DNA of 64,000 bases from Bisporella sp. PMI_857 (GCA_021307315.1 JAJSPD010000013.1:434001-498000); one strand, 5' to 3'. Positions 44,794-57,395 are shown, counted from the stretch's first letter. Made by a program: numbers and translations. The notes: generated by a model not told the origin, from the letters alone.

Positions 44794-47700
44794 TCAAATC
44801 ACCAATCGAAATCTGCTCTTTTGCCGAGAGGGTGGGGGGTTATCGAAATCGGCTACCATTTCTGACGGCGCAGCTGTTGAACCAGTGCCGTCCAGCTCAA
44901 AAACGCCAGAGAAAAGCGCGCCGTCCACGGATTTGCGTCGTCTGGTCCATGTGCTAACATCCTCCGGCGTCGCTGGAAAAGTTTGAGCAGCCGCAGCATC
45001 TCGATTGAGATTGGATTGAGACTTTACTTGCCGCAGAGAATGCGGCTGAGATGCCGAACTCTCCATGGAAGAGGAGCTATCCAAGTTGGCAGAAGCTTTC
45101 TGTAGCTTGCGCCGTCGGCGGTGGCGCCGTATGAAGGATCCGCTATTTCGCGCCATTGACGTACGTGGTTGAGGATCTGTAATGTACCGTTAGACGTCTC
45201 TTAGAGGTAGTTATAATTAGCGGGTATCAAAGTTCTTACTTTGTGTGGGATTCTCTGTCATTAATTTTCTGGGAAAGCCGCTGATGGGTAAGTTAGAGTC
45301 CCCTGAATGAGGATATGCATCATCCTGCAGACAAAGATATATCGTTGTTGTCGAGAGTTGCTTTGAGACTTCAATATGGATGACGTCCGTTAAAAATCGA
45401 CCTCTGACAGACATATCGTGGAGCATACTCTCAGATATAGGAATCTTCTGCATTGCATTAAAGTTTTTATCCTCTAGGACGGCAAAGTATGGCTCAAAAT
45501 TCCCATTGAGGCGATCGAGAAGGAATCGCCCCAGTGCTTTCATTTCATCACTTCCAGTTGAAAAGCGACAATATATGCAACCTATTCTGTCAGCAGGAAT
45601 TGAATTCTGCTCCTTTTCACATACCATCACACTCATACTTCCCATTATTCTCTTTGGTCGACGCATCTATCTTTGCGAAGAAGAAGCTACTTGCTACCAA
45701 ACGGTGAGCCACTTCTTTGATCTTCACGTTATTCTGTAATTGCCCATGTGCAGCTTTTTTGATTTCATGCAGCTGATCTACGGCGTCAAGCTTTGGCACC
45801 TTGAACTTTAGGTCGGGGTTTATTCGTATATAGCGTCGACGACTAAAGTCATTAAGTGTCAGCTTTGTTTTCGTATGAAGATGCGCTGGTTTTTTCTATT
45901 AAGTTTTTGCTATGAAGTAGCTGAAATCGAAACTTCTATAGCGAGAGAACTAAGAAAGTATAAGTTTTGAGGTTGCTTACTCGTTAGCATATGGTCCTCC
46001 TACAACTTCCACGCGAAACTCATCCCAAATTCTGTTAAAATTTAGGATACTATCAAATCTACTGCTTACGGTATTGATAAGTTGTCCCGTAAATGTTGAG
46101 AAAGTGCGGAGGGGGCGGAGAGGAAGCTCAGGATGAGGTGGCAGGTCGGGCTTATCTTCCCGTTTTGTGACGAAATTCCTAAAGATCGAGGACGACGGTT
46201 TTGGATTCTCATCATCCATTTTACCATGATGACCAGTCCCTATGGATAAAAAGATGTCAGGTGGTTCGTGAGCAACGTCCTTCCATATAAGCTGCCGTTC
46301 GTGGTGAGCCACTCCAACTGGATTGTTATGGTACAAAGCCCCGTCGATATATCCACTCTTTGTCTCATTTTTTATGAATGTTTTAAAGAAAGGAGGAGCC
46401 GCAGATGTAGCTCGTGCCCTAAATCGATTAGCACAAACTATTTGTAATAGCAGAAATTAGCTTACGCTTCCCAAGTTTTCAATTCTAGGGATGGCTTGTC
46501 TTGGCGTTCGAAAATATAGCTATCTATGGTTTGGCTGTCAGTTTATATACGCTACGGTATGTATGCAAACACTAGACTCACTGTAGCCATCAAAATCAGG
46601 CCGGTTGTAGTTAGCAAGGATAACAGGCTGCTGATCCATCATTGTTGTTGATGTGACGGCAACCTTGATCATATATCCATCTTGGCCATTCATGCCACCA
46701 AACAAAGGTCGGTCCACAAAAGAGGATCGGAGTGCGTTTTCGAATGGTTTTGTTTTATACATACTGCGGTGATTTACTGTTGCAAGTTTTCCTAGGATCG
46801 GGACTTTGAGGAATTCTCGAGGTGTAAAAGCATCACCACACAAGTTGGTAAATCGTTTCATACATTCCTCAACAGACCAATTTTCAACAGCGAGTCCTAA
46901 CGCAATAATACCACCTGTGCTATTTAAAATTAGAAGGCAGTGAGTCTGCATAGGATTTTGCCCTACCTAGTGCCCACAATCAGATCGAAAAATGCTTGAA
47001 TCGGGAGATTGCCTCCTAGAGCCTTTTCAATCGCCAAAAGGGCTTCCAACTCAACGATACCCCGCACGCCCCCACTATCATTATGATTAGTAACTATGGG
47101 CTTTTATTCAGTAGATAGGATGGAGCGTACCCATCGAGGCTCAAGATTCTCGTGCCTGAATACAGCGGCTTGGTCACAATTTTCCAAGGAAACCCTGCGA
47201 GGAACTGTGTATCTGATACATGCAAAGGGCACGAATCTAGTTTTACTATCGTCTTCTCAGGTTGTATACCATATGCCTTTGTGCATGGATTGCACAATAC
47301 ATGTCCGCAAGGTAGGGCGTGTTCAGGAAGCTCCCTCAGACAGGAAAAGCATGTCGAATGGCTAACGAATTTAGAAGCGTCCCCGTCCCCAATATTTTGA
47401 TAAAACTCATTCATAACCGCCTGATGAACTCTTGCCGCGGCATCTGCTTCAGATGTGTAGTTTAGGTGGAATGTCTCTCTGTAGACATCTTGCTGGATTC
47501 TTTCAAGGTTATGCCTTATGTTGTTATACCATTCATCTGCCGAGGCGTCGTCGTACGTAAAGTTTGACTGATAAGAACCAGCAGCTAGGATCTTACCCGT
47601 GTTATTTTGATGACCTTTTGGATTGTGTCCAGACTTCATGTTACAGCATTGGCCATAGCTATTCCGAAATTCGCAGGGCCAATACATATTGCAAAATTTG

Positions 47701-49713
47701 TCTAGGGCTTCGTCACACATATCGGCATATACATCATCCAATAATTGCACCGTATCCCCTAATTAGTTTAGCAATACTCCAATTATGATGAGATCTTTTT
47801 TCTTACCCAATAAGCTCATTCTTGCCGAGTTGAGCATAAGACATGAGGCAACCATCCGACTGAGCTCACGAAACATTCTTGGACCATCATATTTGTTTAC
47901 AAACTTGTTGTGATCCCTGACAGCAATCGCTAATTTCAAAATGTTGCCTCCAAAATCTCTTGGTATCGGATTATTCTTGACAGCTTCTTTGACAAAATCA
48001 AAAGGAATATTGAGATTCTGAGAGAAATGGTCAAAGGCAGATTGGAGATAAATCTGAAGTTTTCCATCATTTGACAACATCCGAACACGTTTCTTGGTAA
48101 GGTAGGCAATTTCGCATTTTCTTCGGATCTCAGCATGGAGTTTACCGATTTGTTCGTCAATGAGCATATACCGCCCGTGCGTAGGGATTCTAACGACCGT
48201 TACGGATGCATAGTAACACTCCAGTAGGTCTTTGGTGGTTTTGATGTTCCGGCCAGCTTGCCTATAAATATGCGCATGTTCTGCAAACTTGGGGACACGT
48301 GATATTGCCCCTTCAATATCAGACATAAGTATTCTAGTAGCCTCGCTGACATCCCATTGCTTTTCGTCAATATTGAGCTCAGTTGCGTTTAAAGCAATAA
48401 TAACATGGGGCAGTGTAGGTTGGTTGAGTGACTTCTCAATGGATGTGGACGCCCACTCGAGAAGCTTCTCTAGGACGATAGACTCGAAAACTCTAATAAA
48501 TTAATGGTCAGTTTTAAAAAAGAGCCAACTTATTTCTTACTTTGGATTACGAAGAACAAAAACAACCACATCCGAAAATGTGTAAAGGAGTCGAGGATAT
48601 AATTGAGTAACGGCATATTCGCGTTTTCTTGTCTCTGGGGTGGTTGCCCAAGTGATATCTCGCTGAGAACTATGAGCCGCTTTGCGAATCTTTCTTCGAA
48701 ATGTAGGGTCATTGCGAGAGCTCAATGACCTTGCGGAAGGTGGGGCAGAATCATCTTTGTGTTTGTATCGAGCCCCTAGTGGTACATTTTCACCACCGTC
48801 AAGTCCCTCACAGTCGGCATAAAGCATAGGTGTAGCACTGTAGTATGTCGTGGGATCTGAATATAAATGAACATCACCAGATGTTGGAATATTATCATTG
48901 ATAGAACCGGTAACGGGTGAAGGAAATCGAGAACCGGCACTTGGGCCATTTCCAGCATTTTCTTCATGGTCAATCAGCATTTTGACCAACGTACTTTTCC
49001 CGGCACCTATCAGATCGATATGTCAGCGATTAGTTTCTGATTTATATATATCATGGTCACGAACCTGTTTGCCCAATGAATGATACCAATTGTGGAAATC
49101 GATGATTGGCTTCACTAGTCCTACTTTGAGCCATGATCGTCGCATATCGTTCATAATCTTGAAATATGGGGAGATTGGCAGAGTCCCTAGCTATCCCAAA
49201 CCATGTTGTATCTTCATCGCTTCGGTGCTGCTCTTGCTGTTCTTCCGCAGTACGCTTTGGCTCCAGTATGCCGCGAAGTCTTTCTACTATTCGACGATCA
49301 GTCTTCTCATGGGGTTTCCCATCAAACCCAACGGCACCTGGACGATGCGCTCGTTCTTTTGCCCAACATTCGTCACAGAATGAGTCATTGTTGCATTGAA
49401 TACAGGTCTAGGTCCGGCATGAAGTTCGGTGACAGACGTCACAAGGCTCTGTTATCGAATTGGCTCTAGAGGGAGCTGAAAAAGAAGGGTAAGTGGATTG
49501 AGAAGATTTAGCAGATACCTGAGAGGGTCTGCGATGACGAAAGGACGGTTCGGCCATGTCTGGTGCTAGGTTATAGCCATTGTGTTTCTGGGGCAGGGTC
49601 TTGACGCTATATAATGGAGAAGTCCTCCCGGAAGCAATGTCGTTTCGGCTATATGTAGAAGGCAATGAACTTGAGCTGGAAGCTGGAGGAGGGATATCAG
49701 GATGGAGAGGCAT
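44794..49713 (-). CDS. P-loop NTPase / RING / patatin phospholipase fusion protein, with in-frame TAG
   Basis: Eleven exons: 49713-49065, 49006-48541, 48492-47807, 47758-47131, 47074-46967, 46919-46582, 46523-46466, 46418-45981, 45842-45625, 45581-45240, 45176-44794; 1,437 residues if read through. Order: a Ser-rich N-terminus, a Cys-rich motif (CDVCHRTSC ... CIQC ... CDECW, about 94-120), a P-loop GQTGAGKST near 215, a helical region, a RING-like motif (CFSCLRELPEHALPCGHVLC, about 737), and a patatin domain with DGGGVRG (about 810), lipase GTSTGG (about 845) and the catalytic acid in YIDGALYHNNP. A C-x2-C-x2-C pair (CDGCIYC) and a basic Ser-rich tail end the protein. Every junction keeps frame, but codon 102 (49408-49410) is TAG. 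A phase-0 GT-AG intron 49518-49408 (111 nt) would remove it together with the first cysteines. Probable lipid hydrolase regulated by nucleotide; role unknown. Confidence 0.85.
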
Positions 49714-52300
49714 TATGAAAGTGCGAAAAACTGAATGTTATAGGGAGACTCGGTGATGAGAGATTTCGCTACTTATTTGCAAGACGTTATTATGGTGCTT
49801 AGAAGATCTAATTCCCCTCAGTTCCAGGTTACTGAGAGGGAAACGATCCTGGAGACATATAAGCCGCATGAATGATCCCGCCCCCATTTCCAGAAGTTGA
49901 AGATTGGCTCAGTAGATCTTTACCAAGAATAGAAATTTGAGGCGCTTTGAGGTGGTTACACAGCTCTCAGAGCCTCGCGCAGTTGATAGCATTATTGGCT
50001 ATGCAACCGTAAAACGCCCACAAAGCTGACAGTAGAGCCATACAGCGGCGAAAAATAAATTCAACCCCTAAAACGGAAGAAAAAAAAGAAATCACGAAAC
50101 CTAATAGAACCACATTAGCCGCCTTACATACAACTTCAAACAACTATACTGCAAATAATCACCTCCCCTGACAACAAGCGGCCGATACAATTGAACATTG
50201 AAAGGAAGATTTTGCAGTAGAAGAGGCAGATGAAATCAAAAGATTGAATATATCTGCCTAAAGTACTTTAGTCGCTTATCATCTGTCGTCCAGTACCCTC
50301 TACTGGCTTTTGTGTTTTGGAGCCTGTCCTATTTCCTGGGAAGCAGCTTTTGAGGGTATAGTGACCCTGGTTCATAACGAACTCGTCAGATTTTTTTTTA
50401 GCTCCAGTTCCACACTAGAAGAAGAAGACGAGAGTTTCAACTGTCGGGCGTCATGCGTATGAAGGTCGCAGTCTTTCAACGTTGGCGGCTTCTCATTATT
50501 GTGGCGGTCGGGCTTGTCTCCTTGTCGTTCTTGGCGTCTTCTTCACCTGCTTTTATGTTGCAGTGGATTTTTGCGCATACAGATGTTCTAAAGTCTTGTG
50601 CGGCGCTAATTGGGGGCTGATTGTGGAATAAACCGCATCTTGTAATTCTTGCTTCTATTAGGATGATCGGGTCGTCTATTCTACGACGACAATGCAAGGA
50701 TTCAGGTTTTTGTGATTATAGGGAGGTGCGAATCCGAACCTACAACATCGCAAGTCACCTCTTGAAGAATGACTAAACTAGGAACAATAGTTGTGAAGGC
50801 TGAGGAGGCACAGCGTGGCTGGTTTGGAGGTTCTTGACGCTAAGGAATTGTAAGTGTGGTGCGAGTTTGATAGGCTGAAGTATGAGCCCTCATTCTCATG
50901 TATCTCATGTAGAAATGGTGACTTACATTGTAGTATAGATAGGCGTTCTTTGGGTATGAGCATCCATTTTTATCCATTTTTATCCGTTGGTTACCAGTAG
51001 AATGAAGCTAAATAGATTGCATCGCAGGTTCTGCGCGCAGCATCGAAATCTGCTCACGCAAACGAAATCCGAGATAGTGCAATCGCAGCAATAGAGTTGT
51101 CTGTGATACGATCATTGTACTTGGCAGAAAACAGAAAGGGTATCTTCCTGTTAAAATGATGTAAGTATAGGACAGCTTTATAAATATTAACGTCTGTTTG
51201 GGGAATCGCATTATATCTTCATTTTTCGTTGGCTCTAGGCGCAGCATTGAGCTGTAGCAATTGCTAGCATAGACTGGATTAAGGAACTGGCCTTGCTGCT
51301 CACTCGACAGAATTTATTAAAATAAGAAACTAACCATCTAAGTTTTCCGTTTGGTTTGGCATTACATCAAGCCACAATCGAACTCCCGAATTCCAGCCTC
51401 TGTGGTAAGGCTGAATTTTGCAGATGTAGCATCATTTTTCTGTGTGTTCGTCATTATAGCTCAATTGAGTGAGTGTTGTTCTTGGCTAATCAACAAACTT
51501 CCTGAATCGGGTGTCTATATCTATGGTTTGGGTATTGGCTTTACGGAAATAGCTTGAAGTGGTTTGTAGGGCAATTACTTATGGTAGATATACTTTAGAG
51601 TAGGTACGGCCGAAGTGACGTATGTGATACCCTATAGCACGGACATTGGCGGGACTATCATCAGGGGCGGTCGCCTAAATAGCCTGTACTCTACAACCGA
51701 GACAGCCTTCTTGAAGTCACCCGAGCTCATGTCCTGCGATTAATAGAGTCTTCTTGGGCATATACGACAGTTCGAGGAACGGATTCATACTTTTGTCGAA
51801 GGAGAGGTTTAGCTACGCGAGATGTGCCGTTGCGGTTAATCATTTTTATCGAGGGGGAAAGTGCGGGGTAACCCCAACACTGTACGCTGGGGAGCCGTTT
51901 GCAAGCACAGAAAGGGTGCGGATACGGGATACGCGGGGCGTATCCGTATCTCGTATCCGCACCCGCACAGAAAGAGGGTTATCAGTAGTATCTGCAACCA
52001 TCACTACTCTCGTGCAACCCTTGGCCTTGAACGCTTAGAGCCTAATTGGTACCGAGCCATTGTAGAACATCCACCTACACTCCCTGTACTCCAGCACTAT
52101 TTCAGGATATGTTATGAAATGATCCCAATTGCGACCATCCAATAAATCCTTGTGTGGCATGAGCGGGGAATCTGCTTTAGCGAAGCCATTTTCGTGACCT
52201 TTCCCCTCTAACGGGGACGAAGCAAGTATAAGATGATAAGATTGATCTATCATCGAGAAGACCTGCATTTTGTTCTCTTGGTTACTTGTTGTTCTCAGGT
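49714..52300. other. Long gene-free interval with a perfect-looking hairpin
   Basis: About 2.6 kb between two outward-transcribed genes. No coding frame is convincing. The near-repeat ATCCATTTTTATCC sits at about 50965-50990. The main structure is the long inverted repeat at 51914-51964, described separately. Confidence 0.5.
51905..51974. repeat. 20-bp inverted repeat flanked by 10-bp direct repeats
   Basis: Arm 1 (51914-51933) begins GGGTGCGGATACGGG; arm 2 (51945-51964) is its reverse complement with a single G-T difference, around an 11-nt loop. GCACAGAAAG occurs directly on both sides (51905-51914 and 51965-51974). The arms are themselves built from GATAC/GTATC units. This looks like a tiny hairpin insertion with a target duplication, or a protein-binding palindrome; no transposase is nearby. 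Confidence 0.7.
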
Positions 52301-55150
52301 ATGGCTTCTCTGGCTTCTTGGTACATGAGATGGGTCTTGATAATTACGCTTGCCCATGGTGGTACTGCCCAAGAAAACATAACAGATGATGGTTTTTTCT
52401 TCGGTCAATCGCCGCCAGTATACCCTTCTCGTAAGCATAGATTAAGGCAGTTACAAAAGTCATTTGCTAACACACATGTATCAGCCTTTATGCCAGGCTC
52501 GCCATCTTGGGCAGCAGCATATTCTAAAGCCCAAGCACTCGTCTCCCAGATGACATTGGAAGAAAAGTCCAATATTACAGTAGGATGGAATCCATCGACA
52601 GGATGTTCCGGCGAGACCGGGTCTGTGCCTCGACTCAACTGGCCAGGTCTCTGTCTCTCAGACGCAGGCAATGGAGTTCGGTCTACCGACTTCGTAAACA
52701 GCTGGCCTAGTGGACTGCATGTAGGCGCCTCATGGAATGCCGAGCTTGCCTTCCAGAGAGCGAGTCACATGGGCAATGAATTTAGGACCAAAGGTGTCCA
52801 TGTTGCTTTAGGTCCGGTAGTGGGTCCGTTGGGGAGAGTGTATGAGGGTGGCCGAAACTGGGAAGGGTTTTCAAACGACCGTAAATTGACTCTAAGAGTG
52901 CGGCGACATCTGGCTAATATATGTAGCGTATCTTTGTGGTGTCCTGGCTGCCAAGACGGTTTCTGGAGTCCAGGGAGCCGGTGTTACAACTTCTGTGAAG
53001 CACTACATTGGTAATGTATGCCTAAGTGATAATTAACAGAAAGATCTCGGTGTGGCTATATGTGAGATTACATCCACTGATACCGATTAATGCCTTAGGA
53101 ACAAGAGCTGAACAGGCTGCCTTCCGGCAATGTTTCCTCGATCTCTGCTAATATCGATGACAAGACAATGCATGAGCTTTATCTATGGCCGTTCGCTGAT
53201 GCTGTTCGAGCAGGGGCTGGTTCAATAATGTGTAGTTATAATCGAATTAATAACTCGTTTGGTTGTCAAAATAGCAAGACCTTGAATGGATTGTTGAAAG
53301 CCGAGCTTGGCTTCGAGGGGTTTGTCGTGAGTGACTGGTTTGCTCAACGCAGGTACCTCAATGCAAGTATTTTTGGGGGGCAAGCTGACGAGCTGTGTAT
53401 AGGTACTGGCTCCGGTCTAGTATCCGCTGAGGCAGGATTAGACGTGGTTATGCCGTTTTCTCCCTCTTGGGGTCCAGGTGGAGGCAAGTCGTCTTACCGA
53501 AGATCTATGATACCAGTGGGCCTTCATTCGAGGTAATTGTGCTGACTAAAGCTGTAGAAAACCTAACAGTCGCTATACAGAATGGAAGCCTAGCGGCTAG
53601 TCGCGTAACAGACATGGCAACTCGTCTTGTTGCTTCGTGGTATCAGATGAGTCAAGACGTAAGCAAATCGTGGCCATTTTGTAGACACAAAATTAAAACG
53701 ACATCTACAGACTGGATTTCCAGATAAAGGCGCTGGAATGCCAAAAGACTTCACCATCCCATATCAACCCGTTGATGCCCGAGACCCAAGCTCAAGAGAA
53801 GTCCTACTTCAAGGTGCAATTGAAGGGCATGTCTTAGTGAAGAACACGAACCATGCCCTCCCCCTCAAGAAGCCTCGACTTCTCTCTATATTCGGTTATG
53901 ATGCAGTTGCCCCGCCTGTTATGAATGTACCGAAAACTGGTGAAGCATCCGTCCCATGGAGGCTTGGTGGTGAGCCTCAACTAGGAAATTCACCTTTGTG
54001 GCTGCAAGGCGCAGCTTATGCACCAAATGGGACAATGATACGTGGAGGTGAGTGCTATATGTACCATAGAACTGGTTCAAAGCTTCCGATTCTCTAACAC
54101 AAGCATCAATATTTATAGGCGGCAGTGGGGCTAATGCTCCTGCCTATATTTCTGCGCCTTTCGACGCGATACGTGAGCGTGCTTATATAGATCGCACTTC
54201 AATATTCTATGACATCACATCCGGGAATCCTGCAGTTGCGACGGCGTCAGATGCATGCTTCGTATTCATCAACGCATGGGCATCAGAGGGTGCTGATCGT
54301 CCCGGCCTCCGTGGTATGGCCATTCTCGTTAAAGCTGTGCCCAGGTATCTGACATCTTCCAGACGATTTCTCTGATGGCCTAGTACTCAATGTTGCATCC
54401 AAGTGTCCGAACACGATTGTAGTGATTCACAATGCTGGGCCAAGACTTGTGGACCAATGGATTGACAATCCTAATGTCACAGCTCTCGTGTTTGCTCATC
54501 TTCCAGGGCAAGATAGCGGACGTGCTTTGGCCCAGATTCTATATGGTGATCTGTCTCCAAGCGGCAAACTTCCTTATACTGTCGCGAAGAATGAAAGTGA
54601 CTATAACACGCTCTCGCCCTCCACACCTAAAGGCAAATATCAGCTGTTTCCTCAGAGCAACTTTAGTGAAGGAGAGTACATTGACTATAGATATTTCGAT
54701 CAAGTGAACATAACACCGAGGTTCGAGTTTGGATATGGCTTGACGTATACTACCTTCTCTTACTCCAACCTCGAGATTGAACTTTTGCCAGAGGTCTCGA
54801 ACTCATATTTTCCCCCTGCGAGTCCTATAACTGAAGGCGGCATTGCATCACTTTGGGATGTGATTGCTAGAGTACAAGCCACGGTAACAAATACAGGAGA
54901 TTATGAAGCTGCTGAAGTCGTACAGCTCTACATAGGAATTCCTGGGGGACCAAAGAAGCAGCTGAGGGGATTTAATAAGTTCGGCATTCCAGTAGGTGGA
55001 AGCGTGAAAGCATCGTTTGATCTACTCAGACGAGACCTTTCTCAATGGAGCGTTGTTGAGCAGAGCTGGGTACTTCAACAAGGTCAATATCAGGTATTTA
55101 TTGGTTCGAGCAGCCGTGAGCTCCCACTGCAAGGTTCTCTGACCATTTGA
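52301..55150 (+). CDS. Secreted GH3 beta-glucosidase
   Basis: Releases glucose from beta-linked oligosaccharides outside the cell. Exons 52301-52430, 52485-52880, 52927-53015, 53099-53483, 53558-53658, 53711-54047, 54119-54313 and 54363-55150 give 806 residues. A hydrophobic signal peptide ([14 protein letters not shown]) starts the protein. GH3 landmarks: [44 protein letters not shown], the nucleophile Asp in FVVSDW (about 284), and, in the C-terminal domains, [13 protein letters not shown] and [15 protein letters not shown] before a fibronectin-like end. The intron after 53483 appears to be GC-AG (G|GCAAGT). A 36-nt in-frame segment, 53367-53402, may be a further very short intron, which would give 794 residues. 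All joins keep frame. Confidence 0.92.
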
Positions 55151-55555
55151 TGGCCTTGTGTGTTCATGTTAGGAAGCACAGCGAATGGACCTGTCCTCTT
55201 GGTGCATTGGAATATAATTGTATCGGTTAGGCCGTCAGCTGTTCTGTCTCATAGCGCGTTTACTCTGCAAAAAGAGGATTTTGTAAAAAGGTTCAAAGTA
55301 TCTTAACCATTACTTTACCTTTCCCGCAATTGTGACATATCTGCATGATGCATTGAGACATTAAGCTTATGCTCCAGGTTTTGATGGCAGTCAAAGACTT
55401 GCATAATCAGTCGCACATGATATCGTATTGATTTGGGCAATAACGGTACAGCTTCTATAATGCGCTGCTTCGTGGTATGGTGGAGGATGACACAAACTGC
55501 ATAGAAATGCAGTGGACTACCGAAATATAATGGTCTGTGTGGCATTCACTTGTGA
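55151..55555. other. Convergent spacer
   Basis: About 400 bases between the ends of the beta-glucosidase and ankyrin genes. No feature beyond presumed 3' UTRs. Confidence 0.5.
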
Positions 55556-57395
55556 TTATGCAATTACCGAAGTGATTCTTGCTTGTTCAACCATCGAATT
55601 GAAAATAACTGTTTGCTCCGCCAATATCTCAGCATCATGAGCTTCTCGAATGTAGTATCGACGTATATTCTCCTCCCTCGTCAACGTGTGACCTCTTTCA
55701 AAACAATACGTAATGAATGGATCGTGAAAGTCGTCTGGATACCTCTGTCTAGCCTGGTAGTATCTATCAGCCTCCAGAATGGCATCTTTGCATGCGCCAA
55801 ATAGTCGCTCGTCATCTAGACTGGTAGCACTGCCCCTTTTAGCACAGGCAGAGGCTAGCATCTGGAATGGAGTCTCTCCAACAGCGTTCGATAATCGGGA
55901 AAATTCGCCACTAGAAATCCAATTCACGATAGTCCTGAACTCTGAAGGGGTAGATGAATGTGAGAGATATCTGCAAATTAAATGCAGTGGAGTATTGCCA
56001 TCGCTGTCTACAGATGAACGCGCGACTAAATTGCTACATGTTGCTGCCGTCCAGTCTTGCCGCTCCAAAGCCCAAAATAATGGGTTACGACCTCGACTGT
56101 CTTTCGCTGTTGGCCGTGAATGGTCTCCATTCCTTTCGCTTATGCTGACTATGTGCCTAGCGCAATTGCCTCTGGCAACATGGAGAGGGGTTATGCGATG
56201 AAGATCGGTGGTATGATCGCAATATGTCAAGGCTGAGTTCGCACCATTGCACATAAGTAGGTAAACAATATCTGGCGCATTCAAATCAGCTGCATAGTGA
56301 AGGGCTGTAACACCACTCCTACATTCTCTTCGAAAATCTTGCATATTAGGATTGGCTCCATGCTTAAGCAGTAACTCTACTACTTCCTGATTTTTGCTTT
56401 TGACAGCATTCATGAGTGGAGTGCCTTCAGCATCAACTCCATTGACATACGCGCCACGGCGCAGCTGCTGCGCGACCTCTTTGGTGTCTCCTTCAAGACA
56501 TGCTGCACACAAATCCTGAACCAGAAGACGCGAATGCGAAAATAGGTGCCAAGTCAATGATAGAAACCGATAGCTCGACGGACTTAGTGTCCTCTCCCTC
56601 AGAGTAGTTTCGAGAGAAGACTTCCCAGGCTTTGTTTCTGGGGAAGTTTCTTCACGCTTCTCATTGCGTGGCCCAAAGTCTGCGGCATTTTCATCTTTCC
56701 ACCGTTCGCGAATAGCTTGAGCATCAGCTGCAGCTTGGTGCTGATGTGACTTCCCCATCTTACCATCTAGCCCCCAGTCATGCAACTTGACATTGTTTCT
56801 ACAAATGTCAATAAACATCAAAAACAATTTTTACAGCCTCTACTCACAGTCTTAGATGAAATTTATAGAAGGCTAATATCTTCCGTTGTGGAACAAAAAC
56901 CTTCTCTAGTTCTAGGCAGAAGCGATATCCCTTTCGCGATTGAGCAGACTTGTTAGACTGGATAGCAAGTAACCGGCTTTCAAAATACCTGACAACAAGC
57001 TCACAGTCACAGATAGCGTCTACAATTGCACGGTTGAGACGTAAGGAAACAACTTCGACGGTTTTGCATTGCTCCTTGAGGTCCTCTGCTGCGCTAGCTA
57101 GTATTCCAAATATGTAGCCGTTCAACCCGCTCTTCCGATATGAAATAGTGAAGCTTCTTCGAATGCCAAGCGCAAAGAGAGCTCTGTCTTTCAAGTGTTT
57201 CACTTTGTAAGCTCTATCTTCCTGCTTCAGCGTAAAATCCGTTGCAGCATGGCTATAGTCCCTGCATATTTTGTCCAATGCAGGAGCGCGTCGCGAGATT
57301 GACTCGCAAGATGCTGCAATGAATGCTTTTGATTTTTCGTCCATTCTTGTACATTGAACGATCCCAAGATTGTGACCGCCGTTGATGTTGCACAT
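55556..57395 (-). CDS. Ankyrin-repeat protein with an uncharacterised helical N-terminal domain
   Basis: Exons 57395-56848 and 56798-55556 give 596 residues; the frame is open a few codons further upstream but without ATG. The N-terminal 180 residues (SKAFIAASCESISRRAPALD, DFTLKQEDRAYKVKHLKDRAL, LNRAIVDAICDCELVVRYFE) are helical and of no family I recognise. A charged linker follows (KSHQHQAAADAQAIRERWKD). From about residue 275 come ankyrin units: EGTPLMNAVKSKNQEVVELL then KHGANPN, SGVTALHYAADLNAPDIVYL, DSDGNTPLHLICRYL. The C-terminus, FITYCFERGHTLTREENIRR onwards, is helical. A cytosolic protein-interaction role is likely; nothing points to a specific partner. Confidence 0.75.

Noticed and set aside
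50725..50750. GGTGCGAATCCGAACC resembling a tRNA T arm on the reverse strand
   Set aside because: The conserved A58 is missing and no D arm, anticodon arm or acceptor stem can be paired around it.
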